Source of the DNA: Castanea sativa
Lineage: Eukaryota; Streptophyta; Magnoliopsida; Fagales; Fagaceae
Direction: 5' to 3'
Length of the DNA stretch: 64,000 nt
Assembly (NCBI RefSeq): GCF_040712315.1
Contig: NC_134024.1
Span: 28,015,158-28,079,157, forward strand
Shown: piece after piece, positions 1 through 11,142 of the stretch
Layout: every line of letters starts with the position of its first letter
How positions within the stretch are numbered: position 1 is the first letter of the stretch
Notes under the pieces: model-generated
Seen by the model: only the letters and a program-made list of their open reading frames with translations
What the model was told of the DNA's origin: nothing
Databases searched by the model: none
Program-made: the position numbers and the translations under genes

Positions 1-490
1 ATCACAATTTATATGCATTGTATTTGTCGTAGGTTGTAACTAGTGCACAAGGCTCCCATTTATGCGATTTACATGCATCTGTATGCATAATAGAAAGATC
101 CATTTTTCTTTCTGGCAATTAAAAAACAGGACTCATTATGAATGTATTGGACAGAGATAATCTGTTCCTTATAAATATAATATCTATGGTACGTGAATTG
201 GAAAAAATTAGGGCATGTATATACTGTATCAAAACAAGTTGGAGTGGTGGTTTGGGATAGGATCCTCAATTGAACTATAATTTTTTTTTCATAATAATTT
301 TTGGGCCGAATGGCAATACAATTGCAATGGAACTGTATAAACTTTTTGACTGGCAGATTTACAAGACTTTTTAATGTTAGAAAATAGATAATTTTGGATC
401 CAATCAATTGATTGCTCACTTTTATCTTTCAAGTGTCTTGAGAATTTATATAATAATGACATTTTTTGTGTTCTTATATTTCGGTTGCAG

Positions 491-581
491 TTTCCTGTTC
501 TCAGTTGGATTGCTATATGAGCTCAACAAGCTTTCTGGGATGATACTATTGAAAAGTGATTCTAAAACAAAGAGGCTCTGA
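491..581 (+). CDS. possible last exon of a gene entering from the left edge
   Basis: A splice-acceptor-like tract (pyrimidine-rich, ending TTGCAG at 485-490) is followed by a reading frame of 29 residues and a TGA stop at 579-581. The peptide has a hydrophobic start (FLFSVGLLYELNKLSG) and a basic end (KTKRL), which would suit a C-terminal tail near a membrane. I do not recognise the protein and cannot see any upstream exon inside the window. The intron reading is inference; a chance open frame of this length is quite possible. Confidence 0.22.
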
Positions 582-1917
582 GTGGGGAAATAAACTTATT
601 ATGAGCTGCCATTTGAGCTTTGTTGTTACACTTCGTTTTTAAGTATCATATAGACATTGCCCAAAAGGACAAATGAGTATTATTTAGAGCTGTATCAGAT
701 ATTTGTCAACAATGATCGTTATTGGCTCATTGCTGCCAAGAGATTTTGGGACAAAACTTTACCATTGGTGGTAGAAGCATAGATCCTTTGATTAAGTTGA
801 TAATGGAGTTACTTATTATAGGCTTATTAAAAACTTATTAATCTTTGTAACCAGCATGCTTGACATATGAGTTTTTTATTTTTATTTTTATAATTCAATA
901 GTTACAATTGGGGTGGGAGAATGTGAAACCTGGATGTTTGAGTTGACCTTAGGTGTTTTTTTTTTTTTTCCCGACGTGCGAGATTAATCATTGATATGGT
1001 TAGTTAATTGTGCATTCATTGCTACAATTTGTAGTTATGGGAAGTTGCTCTTCGTCTCTTCCATTTCAATCAATAAATGAGAAAAATATGATAGTACTTG
1101 GTTATAATATGCCAATGAACCTGAAATTCACATCCGTACGTGTAATTTTCTCGATAAATCATGAGTAACCAAAAAGTACAAGCAGCTCAACATCAATACT
1201 TGGAACCTGGATGAAGCGTAGTAGAAGCAACTTGTTTGTCTCGTTGAAAGATACAACTAATTTCAGCTCAAAAAATGACGCAAGATGTGAGTGGAATGTT
1301 CCAAGGATGTATCAGCAGAAGACACAAGTTTAATACTGCCTACTGCACATTACAGAATCTGAAAACAATAAGGTTTGGAACATAATGCTGCTTTTATATT
1401 GAGGTCACTCTTTCACTGGATATCTGGAGATAGAAGTAGTCCTTAGTTTTTTTGGGTTCGGGTGGGGGTGGGGGGTGGTGTTCTTAATCTTTACACTAGT
1501 AATTTGTATTCTTTAGGGATCATCTGATATCAGTGAAAGGCGCACTTAAATGCCCTCTTAAATTCAGGTACAAAGTATAAGCGTACGCTTGATGGAAGTA
1601 AAGTGCAAATTTCAAAAAAATAATATAGTAAATGTGAGTATTGGGATTTTGATTAATTAAAAAAGCCATTGTGGAGTACAAATTTTAGAGTTGTTTGTCT
1701 TTTGGATTTCGGTTTCCCCATTGTCTCTGCCACGATACTCCTAGTGAACATTTTTTTTTTTTTTTTGAAAGGCCGTTAGGGAACAAATGAACAATCTTGT
1801 TACCATAATGTGATCTCATAAAGATTTCTGTTTCATAAAAAAAAAAAAAAATTTCTTTGTAAAACTCAGTAATAATTTTGATGTTTTTTTTAGCCAAATG
1901 ACATTCCTTTCATTGGG

Positions 1918-1949
<32 letters not shown>

Positions 1950-2624
1950 ACGAAAAATGGGTTTTCAGTGTAGGCTCATCAATCTCACGTCATACGATAA
2001 TAATAAATAATACCACATATATCACACGGATCTTATTGAAACTATCGCTAGAACTACTATTTTCTAGATGCAGAACAAGAATTCCTACTATCAAGCCACA
2101 CTCCATGAATTGAAGGATTGGGTCTTTTATTTATACCAGTTTCACCCCTCTCATTTTCCCTATTCCAATTCCAAGGTCCTTGAAAATTGATATTAAAGTG
2201 ATTTGACCCATGGCCTGTTAAGCCCATCAATTGAACAGACAAGTGGTGGATGCTAATTTAATGCGGATTAGAATTTAGCATGTCAGACACTCTAATTGGA
2301 TACTTTTTCAAGAATGTGCACAAACTTTTTCCCGCGGCCGACCTGACGAGCTTCCCTTTGAAAGGGGGTAAAACGCTTGACCTAATGCTCTTGTGAGTTT
2401 AGCTCAGCTTTTTAAAATTGTGATTTTTTTAAAAAGTAAAGTTTTTAGAAAGTATAAAATTAGATTTTTTAAAGAAGCTTGAATTTTTTTGATAAAAATG
2501 GTTAAAAAGTACTTTTTAAAAAAGTTAAGTGTTTGACTAATACTTATAAAAGAGATAGTTTGAGTTATAAATTACCAAAAATGATAAGATATATATAAAG
2601 AGAATTTTTTGTTTTAATTATCTC
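582..2624. other. gene-free AT-rich stretch
   Basis: No coding region can be supported here. The sequence has long poly-T/poly-A runs (about 958-970, 1750-1766, 1838-1851, 1919-1944), and the short open frames across them are low-complexity artefacts. A short G-rich patch sits at 1458-1478. Confidence 0.5.
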
Positions 2625-2785
2625 TATGGACACAATATTTTCACAAAAATTTCACAATAAAGTTTATATGACAGGTTATTAATGGTAGGGAAAAAAATGT
2701 CACTAGTAGGTCCAGATGAGAACTAATAACAATTTATTATGTAAACTTTATTATGAAATTGTTATAAAAATATTCAGCCAATAGC
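2625..2785. mobile_element. MITE-like inverted-repeat element
   Basis: The left arm (around 2630-2680, with AATATTTTCACAAAAATTTC) and the right arm (around 2715-2780) are imperfect inverted copies: the reverse complement of the right arm reads AATATTTTTATAACAATTTC and then AATAAAGTTTACAT, matching AATAAAGTTTATAT on the left. The arms are about 60-70 bp and leave a small loop, as in a non-autonomous DNA transposon. I could not fix a target duplication, so the ends are approximate. Confidence 0.5.
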
Positions 2786-2966
2786 ACTATTTTTTTTCCC
2801 AAAAAAAAAAAGTACTAATTTAAAAAGTTTAGAGATATAATAAAATGTTACAATATTTTTACAATACTCTTAGTTTTTAGTTGTGGTCAATCTTAGTCTA
2901 ATATTTTATTAATTTATTTAATTTTGGTCATTGGTCTAAATTCTGGTCCCTCTAGTAAATTTGAAA

Positions 2967-2969
<3 letters not shown>

Positions 2970-3020
<51 letters not shown>
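2970..3020. repeat. (AT)n microsatellite
   Basis: About 25 uninterrupted AT units. The block is the insertion site of the solo LTR that follows, and the TATAT target duplication is drawn from it. Confidence 0.9.
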
Positions 3021-3023
<3 letters not shown>

Positions 3024-3753
3024 GGGGGCCGAGGATCGAGGACGAAGATCAAGGGTCGAAAGTGGGTAGTAATGGGGCTGAAGGCCGAGGACCCAAGGCC
3101 AAGGACCCAAGGACGAAGATCAAGGGTCGAAAGTGGGTATTAATGGGGCTGAGGGCCTAGGACCCAAGGACAAAGGTTGCATGAAAAAGTACAAAGAGTA
3201 GACCGGTGATGTATGGTTGAGAAAGAAAGTCTTTGGTTTGGGAGTAGATAGCCTGTGGACTCTCCATTGAATGCGCTGCACCTAGTTTCCTAACTGCATT
3301 AAATGATGAGTAACAGCTTTATCAGCTGCATTGATGTGGAGGTGACCTGAATAGTGCAAATCACAGCTATACAGTTTCTTTCCACCACCTTCTACAAGCA
3401 ATCGTATAAGTGTCAACGAAAGAAAGTGGTTAAGTGGGAGATGGATGGTTGAGATGCAAGGAGAAAGAAGCATAGATAGGGGTGAAAGAGGCTAGTGGTG
3501 AGAAGAAAAAGAGATGAACATGACTCTGATAATTGAATAAACAATAATATTTGAATGTAATGAATTTCTCCTCAAGAAAGCCTGTAGAAGATTGTTTCCT
3601 CCTCTTTTTATTCTGAATGGAATTCTCGGGACAAAGCTGTCCTCTGTTGTTTTGTTCACTCTCTACAAATTCTTCATTTTGGGTCTTGAGTGAGTGGATC
3701 CACTCCCTGTTATAAGTGGGCTTTCATTTCTAGTGTGATTTTTGGTCCTTACA
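3021..3753. mobile_element. solo LTR inserted in an AT microsatellite
   Basis: This 733 bp block starts TGTGGGGGCC and ends GGTCCTTACA (TG...CA termini). It is flanked by TATAT at 3016-3020 and TATAT at 3754-3758, a 5-bp target duplication. There is no coding sequence and no second LTR, so a solo LTR left by recombination is the simplest reading. Because the flank is an AT repeat, the duplication alone is weak proof; the termini and length carry the call. Within it, about 3038-3099 and 3109-3170 are two copies of a G-rich unit (GACGAAGATCAAGGGTCGAA) spaced about 72 bp apart. Confidence 0.55.
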
Positions 3754-3758
3754 TATAT

Positions 3759-5902
3759 ATATCATAAAAAAAAAAAAAAAACGTTTTCTTGCACTTTACA
3801 AGATATTCACAACCTTGATCACACATGAAATATATTTTCAATCAAAATATAACTAAAAAGGTAAAGAGCAAAACACATTATAATGTTAAGTTGTGACTTC
3901 TATGCCTAACATAAGGAATGAAATCCACTTCTTTAGTATCTATTATATAAGGAGCATTGTCTTTAAGCATAAAACTATTGTCATTGTCATCTTAATTTGT
4001 GTAACCCTTATTATCTTCCTCATCAACTTCATTTAAATTAACTATCTCTTTTTCATTAAAAATATGTTGCAAACGTGAACCCATTGCCCTTCCTAGTCAT
4101 CCCATTCTCATGTTGAACCGTTTTTTTTCAACTTCAGCAGCTCTATTAGCATGCTGCTAGCACTCCTAGTCAACCATCCTGTATCGTACCATGAGATTGG
4201 TCTTTGGATAACAAATCAGGGGCACATTTCCCAAGCAATAGTGTTAAGATATAAAACTACACTATTGGTTTTAATTAGTTGTTAAAATTTCAAATGAGCA
4301 TAAGCATTATTTGTTCCTCTGTTAGTTTGTTACTTACGTGTCTAATAGAATTATAACGTAGCAATTTTTTTAATAACATGAAAACTTAGTTGTAAGTCTA
4401 ATCACAATCCTAGTCATATTTAAAAAATAAAAAATAAATAAACCACCGTGTTGCTAGCTAAGCTATCAATAGTCAACAGTCCTAGTTGGGGTAGATGACT
4501 CAGATCCAGTATCACAGTTAACAAGATCTTTGGTGAGAATCTTGGAAGGAAGGGTTGATCCTCATTGGGTTGAAGTCGGAGGAGATAGTTCAGGAGTGGA
4601 CTCGGATCCACTACGGAGGAAGAACAAAACCCAACGCAAAATTTCAATCAAAGGGACTATCTTTGTGGCTTACAAATCAAATCGACCAAAAATGAAAAGT
4701 GATCGGCAAAAAGATTAGTAAGGTACAACAATGACAGTTATCACCATAAGCCCATAACATTTTCTTCAAGCCCACTTTTCTATTTTTCTAATTAAGTAAT
4801 TTCAAAACTCAAGCAAAATAGCTGATTGATCTAAAGGCTCTAGACTTATATATAGTGTGGCCCAAGTATGGGCGATGTGATCTTAAGGTTGCTAGCAAGT
4901 CTTTATCGTTTGTTATGAGCCATGGTCTTGGGTTGTCGAATATTTTGCTGGTGTGTTGAGAAATGTAGGAGTTTGGGAGGGACGACAGTGGTGATGGTTA
5001 TTATGGCCGTGAATTTTTTATTTTTTTAAAATGACTAGAATTAATTAGACCTAACAATTAAGCTGCCACAAGCCCACAACATTAAAAAATTGGACACATC
5101 ATTATTCTGTTAGACACATAGATAACAAATTAACAGATCCTAAAGGAGAGACCAATATTTCTCACTTTTAAAACTTTAGGGACTAAATCGCTCATTTAAA
5201 ATTTCAGGGACTAATAGTACTCAGTAAGTAAACTTTAGAAATTAACAATGTATTTTCGTCTTAAATTTAATAAGCGATTTAGGGAAGAGGAAAAAAAAAA
5301 AACTTTTACTCCAAACCAAGTTGAAAGAATCTTCTCCAATCGGTCACTTGACAATTCATAAGACCATGTACATGTGGTAATTACATAATTGATGATTTAT
5401 TAAGTTATTTAAATAAATAACATAACTATTAAGTAAGTCCAATAACTAAAATTATACGTGAATACTCATTTAACTTGCTACATAGTGGTTGGATGAACTT
5501 GTGGTTGACATAATCAATGAGGTGAGTTGTATCTTGGATTTGAAAAGTACCAATAATCATTGTCATTTTTAGAGGTTTTTAGATATATTCATGTGAAGTA
5601 CGTTTATGGTTAGTGAGTGACAAGAATCAAGTTTTAGGACAAGCAAAGGCTAAAAGCTTCTTGCCAAATGGATACATAGTCTATGTACCTTTGGCGTCCC
5701 CTGATTCCCTTCTTTTTCTTTAATAAATCTTACTAATAAAACAATTTATTTTGATATCTCATTAAATTGCTATGCTATAGAAGGAATTAAACATCTTGTT
5801 GTTTTTTTTATTCGCAAGTAAAACACACCACTATAAGATCTTGTATCTCAATCCTAATAATATAATTGCTATTAATACTATTTTGTTAATTTATTGTCAA
5901 TT
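3759..5902. other. gene-free stretch
   Basis: No gene can be supported. The open frames near 4420-4720 overlap each other on opposite strands and show no recognisable domain. About 5040-5260 has phrases common in Mutator-like inverted repeats (runs like GGGACTAAATCG and TTTAGGGACTA), so a decayed DNA transposon fragment is possible, but no partner arm was found. Confidence 0.4.
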
Positions 5903-5917
5903 AAGTGTTTGAACATG
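5903..5917. repeat. left target-site duplication of SINE
   Basis: AAGTGTTTGAACATG occurs here and again at 6076-6090, exactly bracketing the tRNA-like, poly-A-tailed unit between them. Confidence 0.85.
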
Positions 5918-6075
5918 TAAATTTTAATTAGCTCAATTGGTAAAGTCTTTAATGGTTAAAAAACAGATTTGTGGTTCGATTCCCGCCTATACAAAAAACC
6001 GATTGGTATTTAGTCTAATGATAAAGAGCTATCATCAAGAAAGGACGCTCTAGGTTGACTCTTTAAAAAAAAAAA
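5918..6075 (+). mobile_element. tRNA-derived SINE
   Basis: This 158 bp unit contains an RNA polymerase III A-box-like sequence (TTAGCTCAATTGGTAAAG near 5928) and a B-box-like sequence (GGTTCGATTCC near 5973), the internal promoter layout of a tRNA. It ends in a poly-A tract. A second, weaker tRNA-like stretch (AATGATAAAGAGCT...GGTTGACTC, about 6018-6060) follows the first, hinting at a dimeric head. Perfect 15-bp direct repeats flank it (5903-5917 and 6076-6090), as expected from LINE-driven target-primed retroposition. The tRNA fold itself looks degenerate, so this is not a functional tRNA gene. Confidence 0.8.
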
Positions 6076-6090
6076 AAGTGTTTGAACATG
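6076..6090. repeat. right target-site duplication of SINE
   Basis: Second copy of the 15-bp AAGTGTTTGAACATG; it partly overlaps the end of the poly-A tract. Confidence 0.85.
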
Positions 6091-7041
6091 GATTTTTTTT
6101 TTTTGGGAGGGGGGGGGTGGTTGGGGGACACAAGCAGAAGCTCTAACTTACTAATTTCCTATTGATATTCAGGCCCTCCTCGTGTTAATTTTCAATTAGG
6201 CCTTGCCACCAGATTTATAGCTCAATACCCATGAATGTGGCGTCATCATAGTCCATAATTTCATTTTCCCTATTTTGAAAGTTACATATTCCTCGATGAA
6301 TTTTCCTCATTTCACTTCGCATGAAGAAATGAATTTGGTACCTAATTTCAATTGAAAATAGAGGCAGCAAATATGAAAAATCAACTCCATTTGTTTGATT
6401 ACATATGGGAGACATAGTTCCAGAGGCATTATAGACAAGAAAAATATGATAGTGCTTAGTTAAGGCAATCCGCTTGTTTATTTCATTTGATTGTTTCATC
6501 AAAAGTATGGATTTTCATAGTTCATACAAACACATACCAAGTTTGTGTGAGTTACTTGTCACCTTCCTTTTGTCACCTACAAAAACCAACCCAAAGGCAG
6601 TTTGAAATTCATTTTTTCTCTTTCCCAACATTTTTCAGAAAATGCTGTACTTCTAGCAGCCTAGTCGAAGATATGACTGGCTTCCCCTTTCAATTTGATT
6701 AGATTTCTGCAATTACTTAGTGCCATCAACAAAGATCTGCTCAAGTAAGCATATATTGTTAGTAAGGATAAATTTCATTACTCAAAACATAGATTACAAA
6801 AAACGAACTTCAAATCAATTTTTAAATTAAAGAAAAAAAAGCATTAAACTAAGAAATCTAATGAAATTGATTAAAAAATCCAGAGTGTGGCTTGAATAAA
6901 AATGGAAGACAACTGACCTGCAAAAGATGATCTTTGCTCTTATTACACCATGCAGCATCCAGGATTACAGCTCCAAATCACGTAGTTGCTAATCAACAAT
7001 ATAAGCAGCTCTAGTGTAGATATGTTGCTAGCCATGGCTTC
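6091..7041. other. 3' flank of the PPR gene
   Basis: No protein gene is supported. The PPR gene runs on the minus strand, so the part next to 7041 should be its 3' UTR and polyadenylation region. A CTGACCTGCAAAAG stretch near 6915-6930 reads on the minus strand like a splice acceptor (CTTTTGCAG), so a 3' UTR intron is possible but untested. A G-rich run lies at about 6106-6126. Confidence 0.35.
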
Positions 7042-8484
7042 TCAATCACATAAAGGCTCCTTGACCAGGAGATTCATTTTCTCTTGAAGAAATTTGAGTA
7101 CATCTTCTCTTCCTTCCTTTAGAAGCAACTGTCGTAACCTCCCAAATGTCACACTCGATGGTCGAATACCCTTCTCTATCATCTCTTCCAATAAGACACA
7201 AGCTTTGGAGACATTCCCCTTCTCACATAATCCATTTATAAGGACTGAAAATGTGTGCATGCTTGGGATAAACCGCTTCAACCTCATATACTTCCACACT
7301 TTAAGAGCCATCTTTAGCTCGTCCCTTTCACAAAACATCTTTATCATCATTGTATATGTGTCTGCATCTGGGTCACATACCTTGATCATCCTGGGAAAGA
7401 TTCTAAATGCCTCATCAGTATCTCCACGGAGAATCAAGCTATTTAGAATAATGTTGCAGGTCCTTGAATTCGGTGTAACACCCTTGGAATCCATGTCATT
7501 TAAGACCCTATACACATTCTTTAACTTGTTTGTTTTACAGAAAGCACTAATCAAGGCATTATACACTGCCACATCAGGCTTGATTCCATTTCTTTCCATC
7601 TCTAAGAATGTATCAACAGCATCTTCAATCCGGTTTTCTATCCCATATGTATGAACCAAAACACTATAAATGAAAGATGTTGGCTTGCATGTCCTAGTAT
7701 CCATGTTCTTAACAATTCCAAGAGCTTCATCAACTCTCCCTGCCTTGCAAAGGATGTCAACCATAATGCCATAGGTCACTATATCAGGATTGCAACCCAT
7801 GTCAACCATTTCTCGGAAAATCTCCCTTGCCCTGGGCAGATTTGGAGACTTCCCCCATCCCTCAAGCAGTATACTGTAAGTCTTTGGGTCAGGAACAAAC
7901 CTATCCTTCATACTGTCAAAGATCTCCTGAGCCTTCCTCACATTCCTGGACTTGCACAAAGCACTTAGAAGACCATTGAAAGCTGCTAGATTTGGGGTGG
8001 TATCATATTTCTCCATGATGTTAAATGTGTAAATTGCCTCCTCCACCTTCTGAGCCCGGGAATACTTTCTCATTATAATGCAAAATGTCTCAACATTAAG
8101 CATGCTCTTGTTCCTCATAGTATTCACAAGATCCCACATGATCTGATATTGCCTAATCTTCGCCAGAGACTCAATCATGCTGTGATAAGCCCTGACACTG
8201 TGCACGTAATTTCGTTGTTTTCCAGCCCATTCAAAGAATCGATATGCCAACATACCAGCATTCTCAAATTTCTTGAGTACATCCTCAACTACATCTGGAG
8301 AAACTCTTATTCCACTTTGGTTAAGAGCAATATCAAGAGCTAATGCTGGGCAGGATATCATAATTTCACAAATTCTTTTCCTTGGATCTAAAACCTCTGT
8401 TGATAGTTCACTAGAACTGTACATCCTAACAAACATCATTCCTTTAAAAAATAATTTGTTGCGGTGGTTACAAATTCTAATCAT
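7042..8484 (-). CDS. APPR6: mitochondrial P-class pentatricopeptide repeat protein (At1g77360/APPR6-like)
   Basis: This intron-free 480-residue frame encodes a P-class PPR protein. PPR proteins bind organellar RNA one base per repeat and act in RNA stability, splicing or translation. The first 25 or so residues are basic and Ser/Arg-rich (MIRICNHRNK, then VRMYSSSE), fitting a mitochondrial presequence. From about residue 95 to 470 there are roughly ten 35-residue helical repeats with hallmarks such as NLAAFNGLLSALCKSRNVRKA, PDIVTYGIMVDILCKAGRVDEA and PDVAVYNALISAFCK. The protein ends in KEGREDVLKFLQEKMNLLVKEP, which I recognise from Arabidopsis At1g77360 (APPR6); that identification is from memory. 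No E or DYW domain follows, so it is not an editing-type PPR. It is the only clearly intact gene in the window. Shadow frames at 7094-7968 on the other strand are not genes. Confidence 0.93.
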   Translation of the reverse strand: MIRICNHRNKLFFKGMMFVRMYSSSELSTEVLDPRKRICEIMISCPALALDIALNQSGIRVSPDVVEDVLKKFENAGMLAYRFFEWAGKQRNYVHSVRAYHSMIESLAKIRQYQIMWDLVNTMRNKSMLNVETFCIIMRKYSRAQKVEEAIYTFNIMEKYDTTPNLAAFNGLLSALCKSRNVRKAQEIFDSMKDRFVPDPKTYSILLEGWGKSPNLPRAREIFREMVDMGCNPDIVTYGIMVDILCKAGRVDEALGIVKNMDTRTCKPTSFIYSVLVHTYGIENRIEDAVDTFLEMERNGIKPDVAVYNALISAFCKTNKLKNVYRVLNDMDSKGVTPNSRTCNIILNSLILRGDTDEAFRIFPRMIKVCDPDADTYTMMIKMFCERDELKMALKVWKYMRLKRFIPSMHTFSVLINGLCEKGNVSKACVLLEEMIEKGIRPSSVTFGRLRQLLLKEGREDVLKFLQEKMNLLVKEPLCD

Positions 8485-8516
8485 ATTGTTGAACTGAACA
8501 GAGAATCACAATTTAC

Positions 8517-10019
8517 CTGACAAAGAAAAGAAAAAAAATCATATTAAATATCACTGTTGAATGACCCTCACCATCTTGGGACATTTTTTCACCATTATGT
8601 GCATTACAACAGAATAGAGGAAATATCTTAAGTCATTATAGAATAACAAGTTGAGATTTTGATATTGCTAATTACTTGTAGAGAAAGGACCCACATTCCA
8701 AACACTAAAATATTCTATTATTATATAGATTGGAAAGCAATCCTACACTGAAATGCAAAGCTATAGCTGAAGCAACATATTATTGGTCACTCAAACAGAA
8801 AGAATCATTCTAAACCACTTAAGAGAATAACACGTTCAAGCCAGCAACATATAATTCCCCATCAACTATCAATATCATATGCAAGTTTTGACTAGGCTAT
8901 TTGGGATGATGAGCTGTGGGAAGACACATGGTTAGTATTAATATCTTCAAATCACTATGACCACTCTCATAACTCATGTTTTTATTGTGATTGACAGTTC
9001 TCTCTCTCTCTCTCTCTCCACAATGTGACAGGACTACTTTCGAAGCAATAGAAAACTATAACTGATTTAAAATAAGTCTAGCCTCTGCTACAATTGAAGA
9101 AAAAATTAATTTCAAATGACACATCAAACAGATTACATTCATTTAAACTTTATAGAAACACAAGCGCAAAGTCAGTTAAGGAAAATGAAAGCTACGTCTT
9201 AGCATTATATTCTGGACCTTAAATTTGAATATTCATAAACCAATCAAATTCAGACCAAACAACCACCATGTTTCCATTGTTTGATTTCAGAAAATCGACA
9301 GAACAACATAAAAAATAGTGTTTAATGCCCAAATATAAATAAATAACAACCAACCCAACACAATCATAAGACAATATACAATAGTAATTCAAAATTGGTA
9401 AATCAACAACCATAACTTGACGCAAATGTAGCCATGTGTGCTGGAGAAAGAAAGTAGGGGTTGTCTACATTTTCCATGCAATGCCAACAGACATTTCAAT
9501 AAAAAAGGTGTCGGCATGTAGTTAGAATGCAATGAATAAATAATGTGATCGTAAGACTCTAGCTAGCTCCATAACTATAAGTTTACCTAGTACATAATAG
9601 TTGATCCCTTAAATTTATTCCTGTAGTTTACAAAGCCCGTAGTAAACTGGAGCTATAAAAAGGGTACAAATATTCTGCACAAATAATTCAGCAATGAAGA
9701 TAAAATTAAACTCAATTTTCTATCTTTCTTCAAGTTAATTTTGCAATAAAACCAAAGCAAATAATATTGCTTTGACTGTACAGTTATCACTACAGACCAG
9801 CACAAACACTTTCACAAACACCTACCGTGCATAACTATAAACTATCACAGAAAGTACTAAGTTTCAGATAATTTACCACCCATATAAACAAAAAACATCT
9901 TCCCAAATAATATGAATTCAATTTTAACAGTCAACAAGAAAAACCCAAAAACCACAGCTCAAATGTCATTGAAAAAATCAACACAGATTACAGATATGAC
10001 TATGAATATTTATACACAC
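8517..10019 (-). other. candidate 5' UTR intron of the PPR gene
   Basis: On the minus strand, TTTTCTTTGTCAG (acceptor, CAG at 8517-8519) lies 33 bases upstream of the PPR start. A plausible donor, GAGAG/GTGTGTAT, lies at 10019 next to a mixed-composition stretch that could be a 5' UTR exon (about 10020-10250). This would give a 1.5 kb leader intron. It is an inference from splice-like motifs only. Apart from a (CT)n run at 8998-9018 the interval has nothing else I can name. Confidence 0.3.
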
Positions 10020-10319
10020 CTCTCTAGCAATGAAACCACGAAATGGGGCAAAGATTTTTCAATTTCGTTCCTTCAAATTCAACCGTGTTAATTTACTCTT
10101 GTGTTGGTGGTGGAAATGGGATGCCACGATTTTCCTCTTCGGTGTGTAGACTGTAGTGTCTCTGTCTCTCTGACCGTCTACTGTCAAGCGTGCGTTTTGG
10201 GCACCGCGGATGATGGATCATGTTTCTCTCGTGTGAGCTAAAATGACATGTCGTTTTTACTTTTTCTTTTTTTTGAGAAACGATGGTTGAGACTTTGATG
10301 TGGCTGGATTTTTTCATGG

Positions 10320-11133
10320 GACATTCCTCTCATATGGGCAGATCATACATACAAAATAATAAAGAGTCCGATTAATAGATTGGTTAAATGATTTTAGAGA
10401 AGTTTTGATTCAAATTTTAAAGAAAATGAAGAAACCTATATAAATTTTTTTTTTCCCCCTATAAATAGTTTCTAAACAAGTTAAAAACAAGTTGGGTTAG
10501 TTGAGCAGGTCCAGTTGACTTGTATTTCCTCACATAATTATTTTTTTAAACATGTAGTTGTCACTTGGTAGGTCATGTAGTAAATTACTTATTGTAAAAT
10601 GCATTATTTTGAAATCACTGGGTTTGACTTACCTTCAGTACTATTTTAATTGGATATATCCTTTTGTTTTAAATATATAATGACAAATGGTAATAGGTTT
10701 TATTCTCCACATTTTATTTAGTTAGTGAGTGACGTAGCAGTCTCTTATTAAAATAAAAGGAGATTCCAGTTAAAAAAGTATTATAAGTAAGCCAAACCCA
10801 AAATCACTACTCATATCAAGAGAGTGATCAATAAATTGATACTTGTTCAAATAATTATAAATTTATTCAAATGCCAACATTGCTAACCAAAATAAAATAG
10901 CACAAATACAAAGGAGTCTAGGCTCTAGTCTACCATTTGAAAATCTAATTAAAACAAACACACATGTTTTTCTTCTACACAATATCAAAAACTTGAAACA
11001 TTAAAAAATAATAATAAATAAAAATTACAAGCCAAACTCAAATTTAATAATGTGAATGTGAACAAGCTTGTAAGCATGAGACTAGATTTAACCATGTATA
11101 ATATTATATTTTCATATGCGTAGTTGTCTATAA
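10320..11133. other. gene-free AT-rich stretch
   Basis: No open frame with recognisable content and no clear repeat arm seen between the PPR leader region and the Mutator-like element. Confidence 0.4.
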
Positions 11134-11142
11134 ATATATTTA

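Noticed and set aside
5918..6010. A functional tRNA gene
   Set aside because: A- and B-box motifs are present, but the stems do not pair into a cloverleaf, and the unit has a poly-A tail and 15-bp target duplications, so it is a SINE.
7094..8497. Plus-strand open frames of 64-186 residues across the PPR locus
   Set aside because: They are antisense shadows of the PPR coding sequence and have no recognisable domain.
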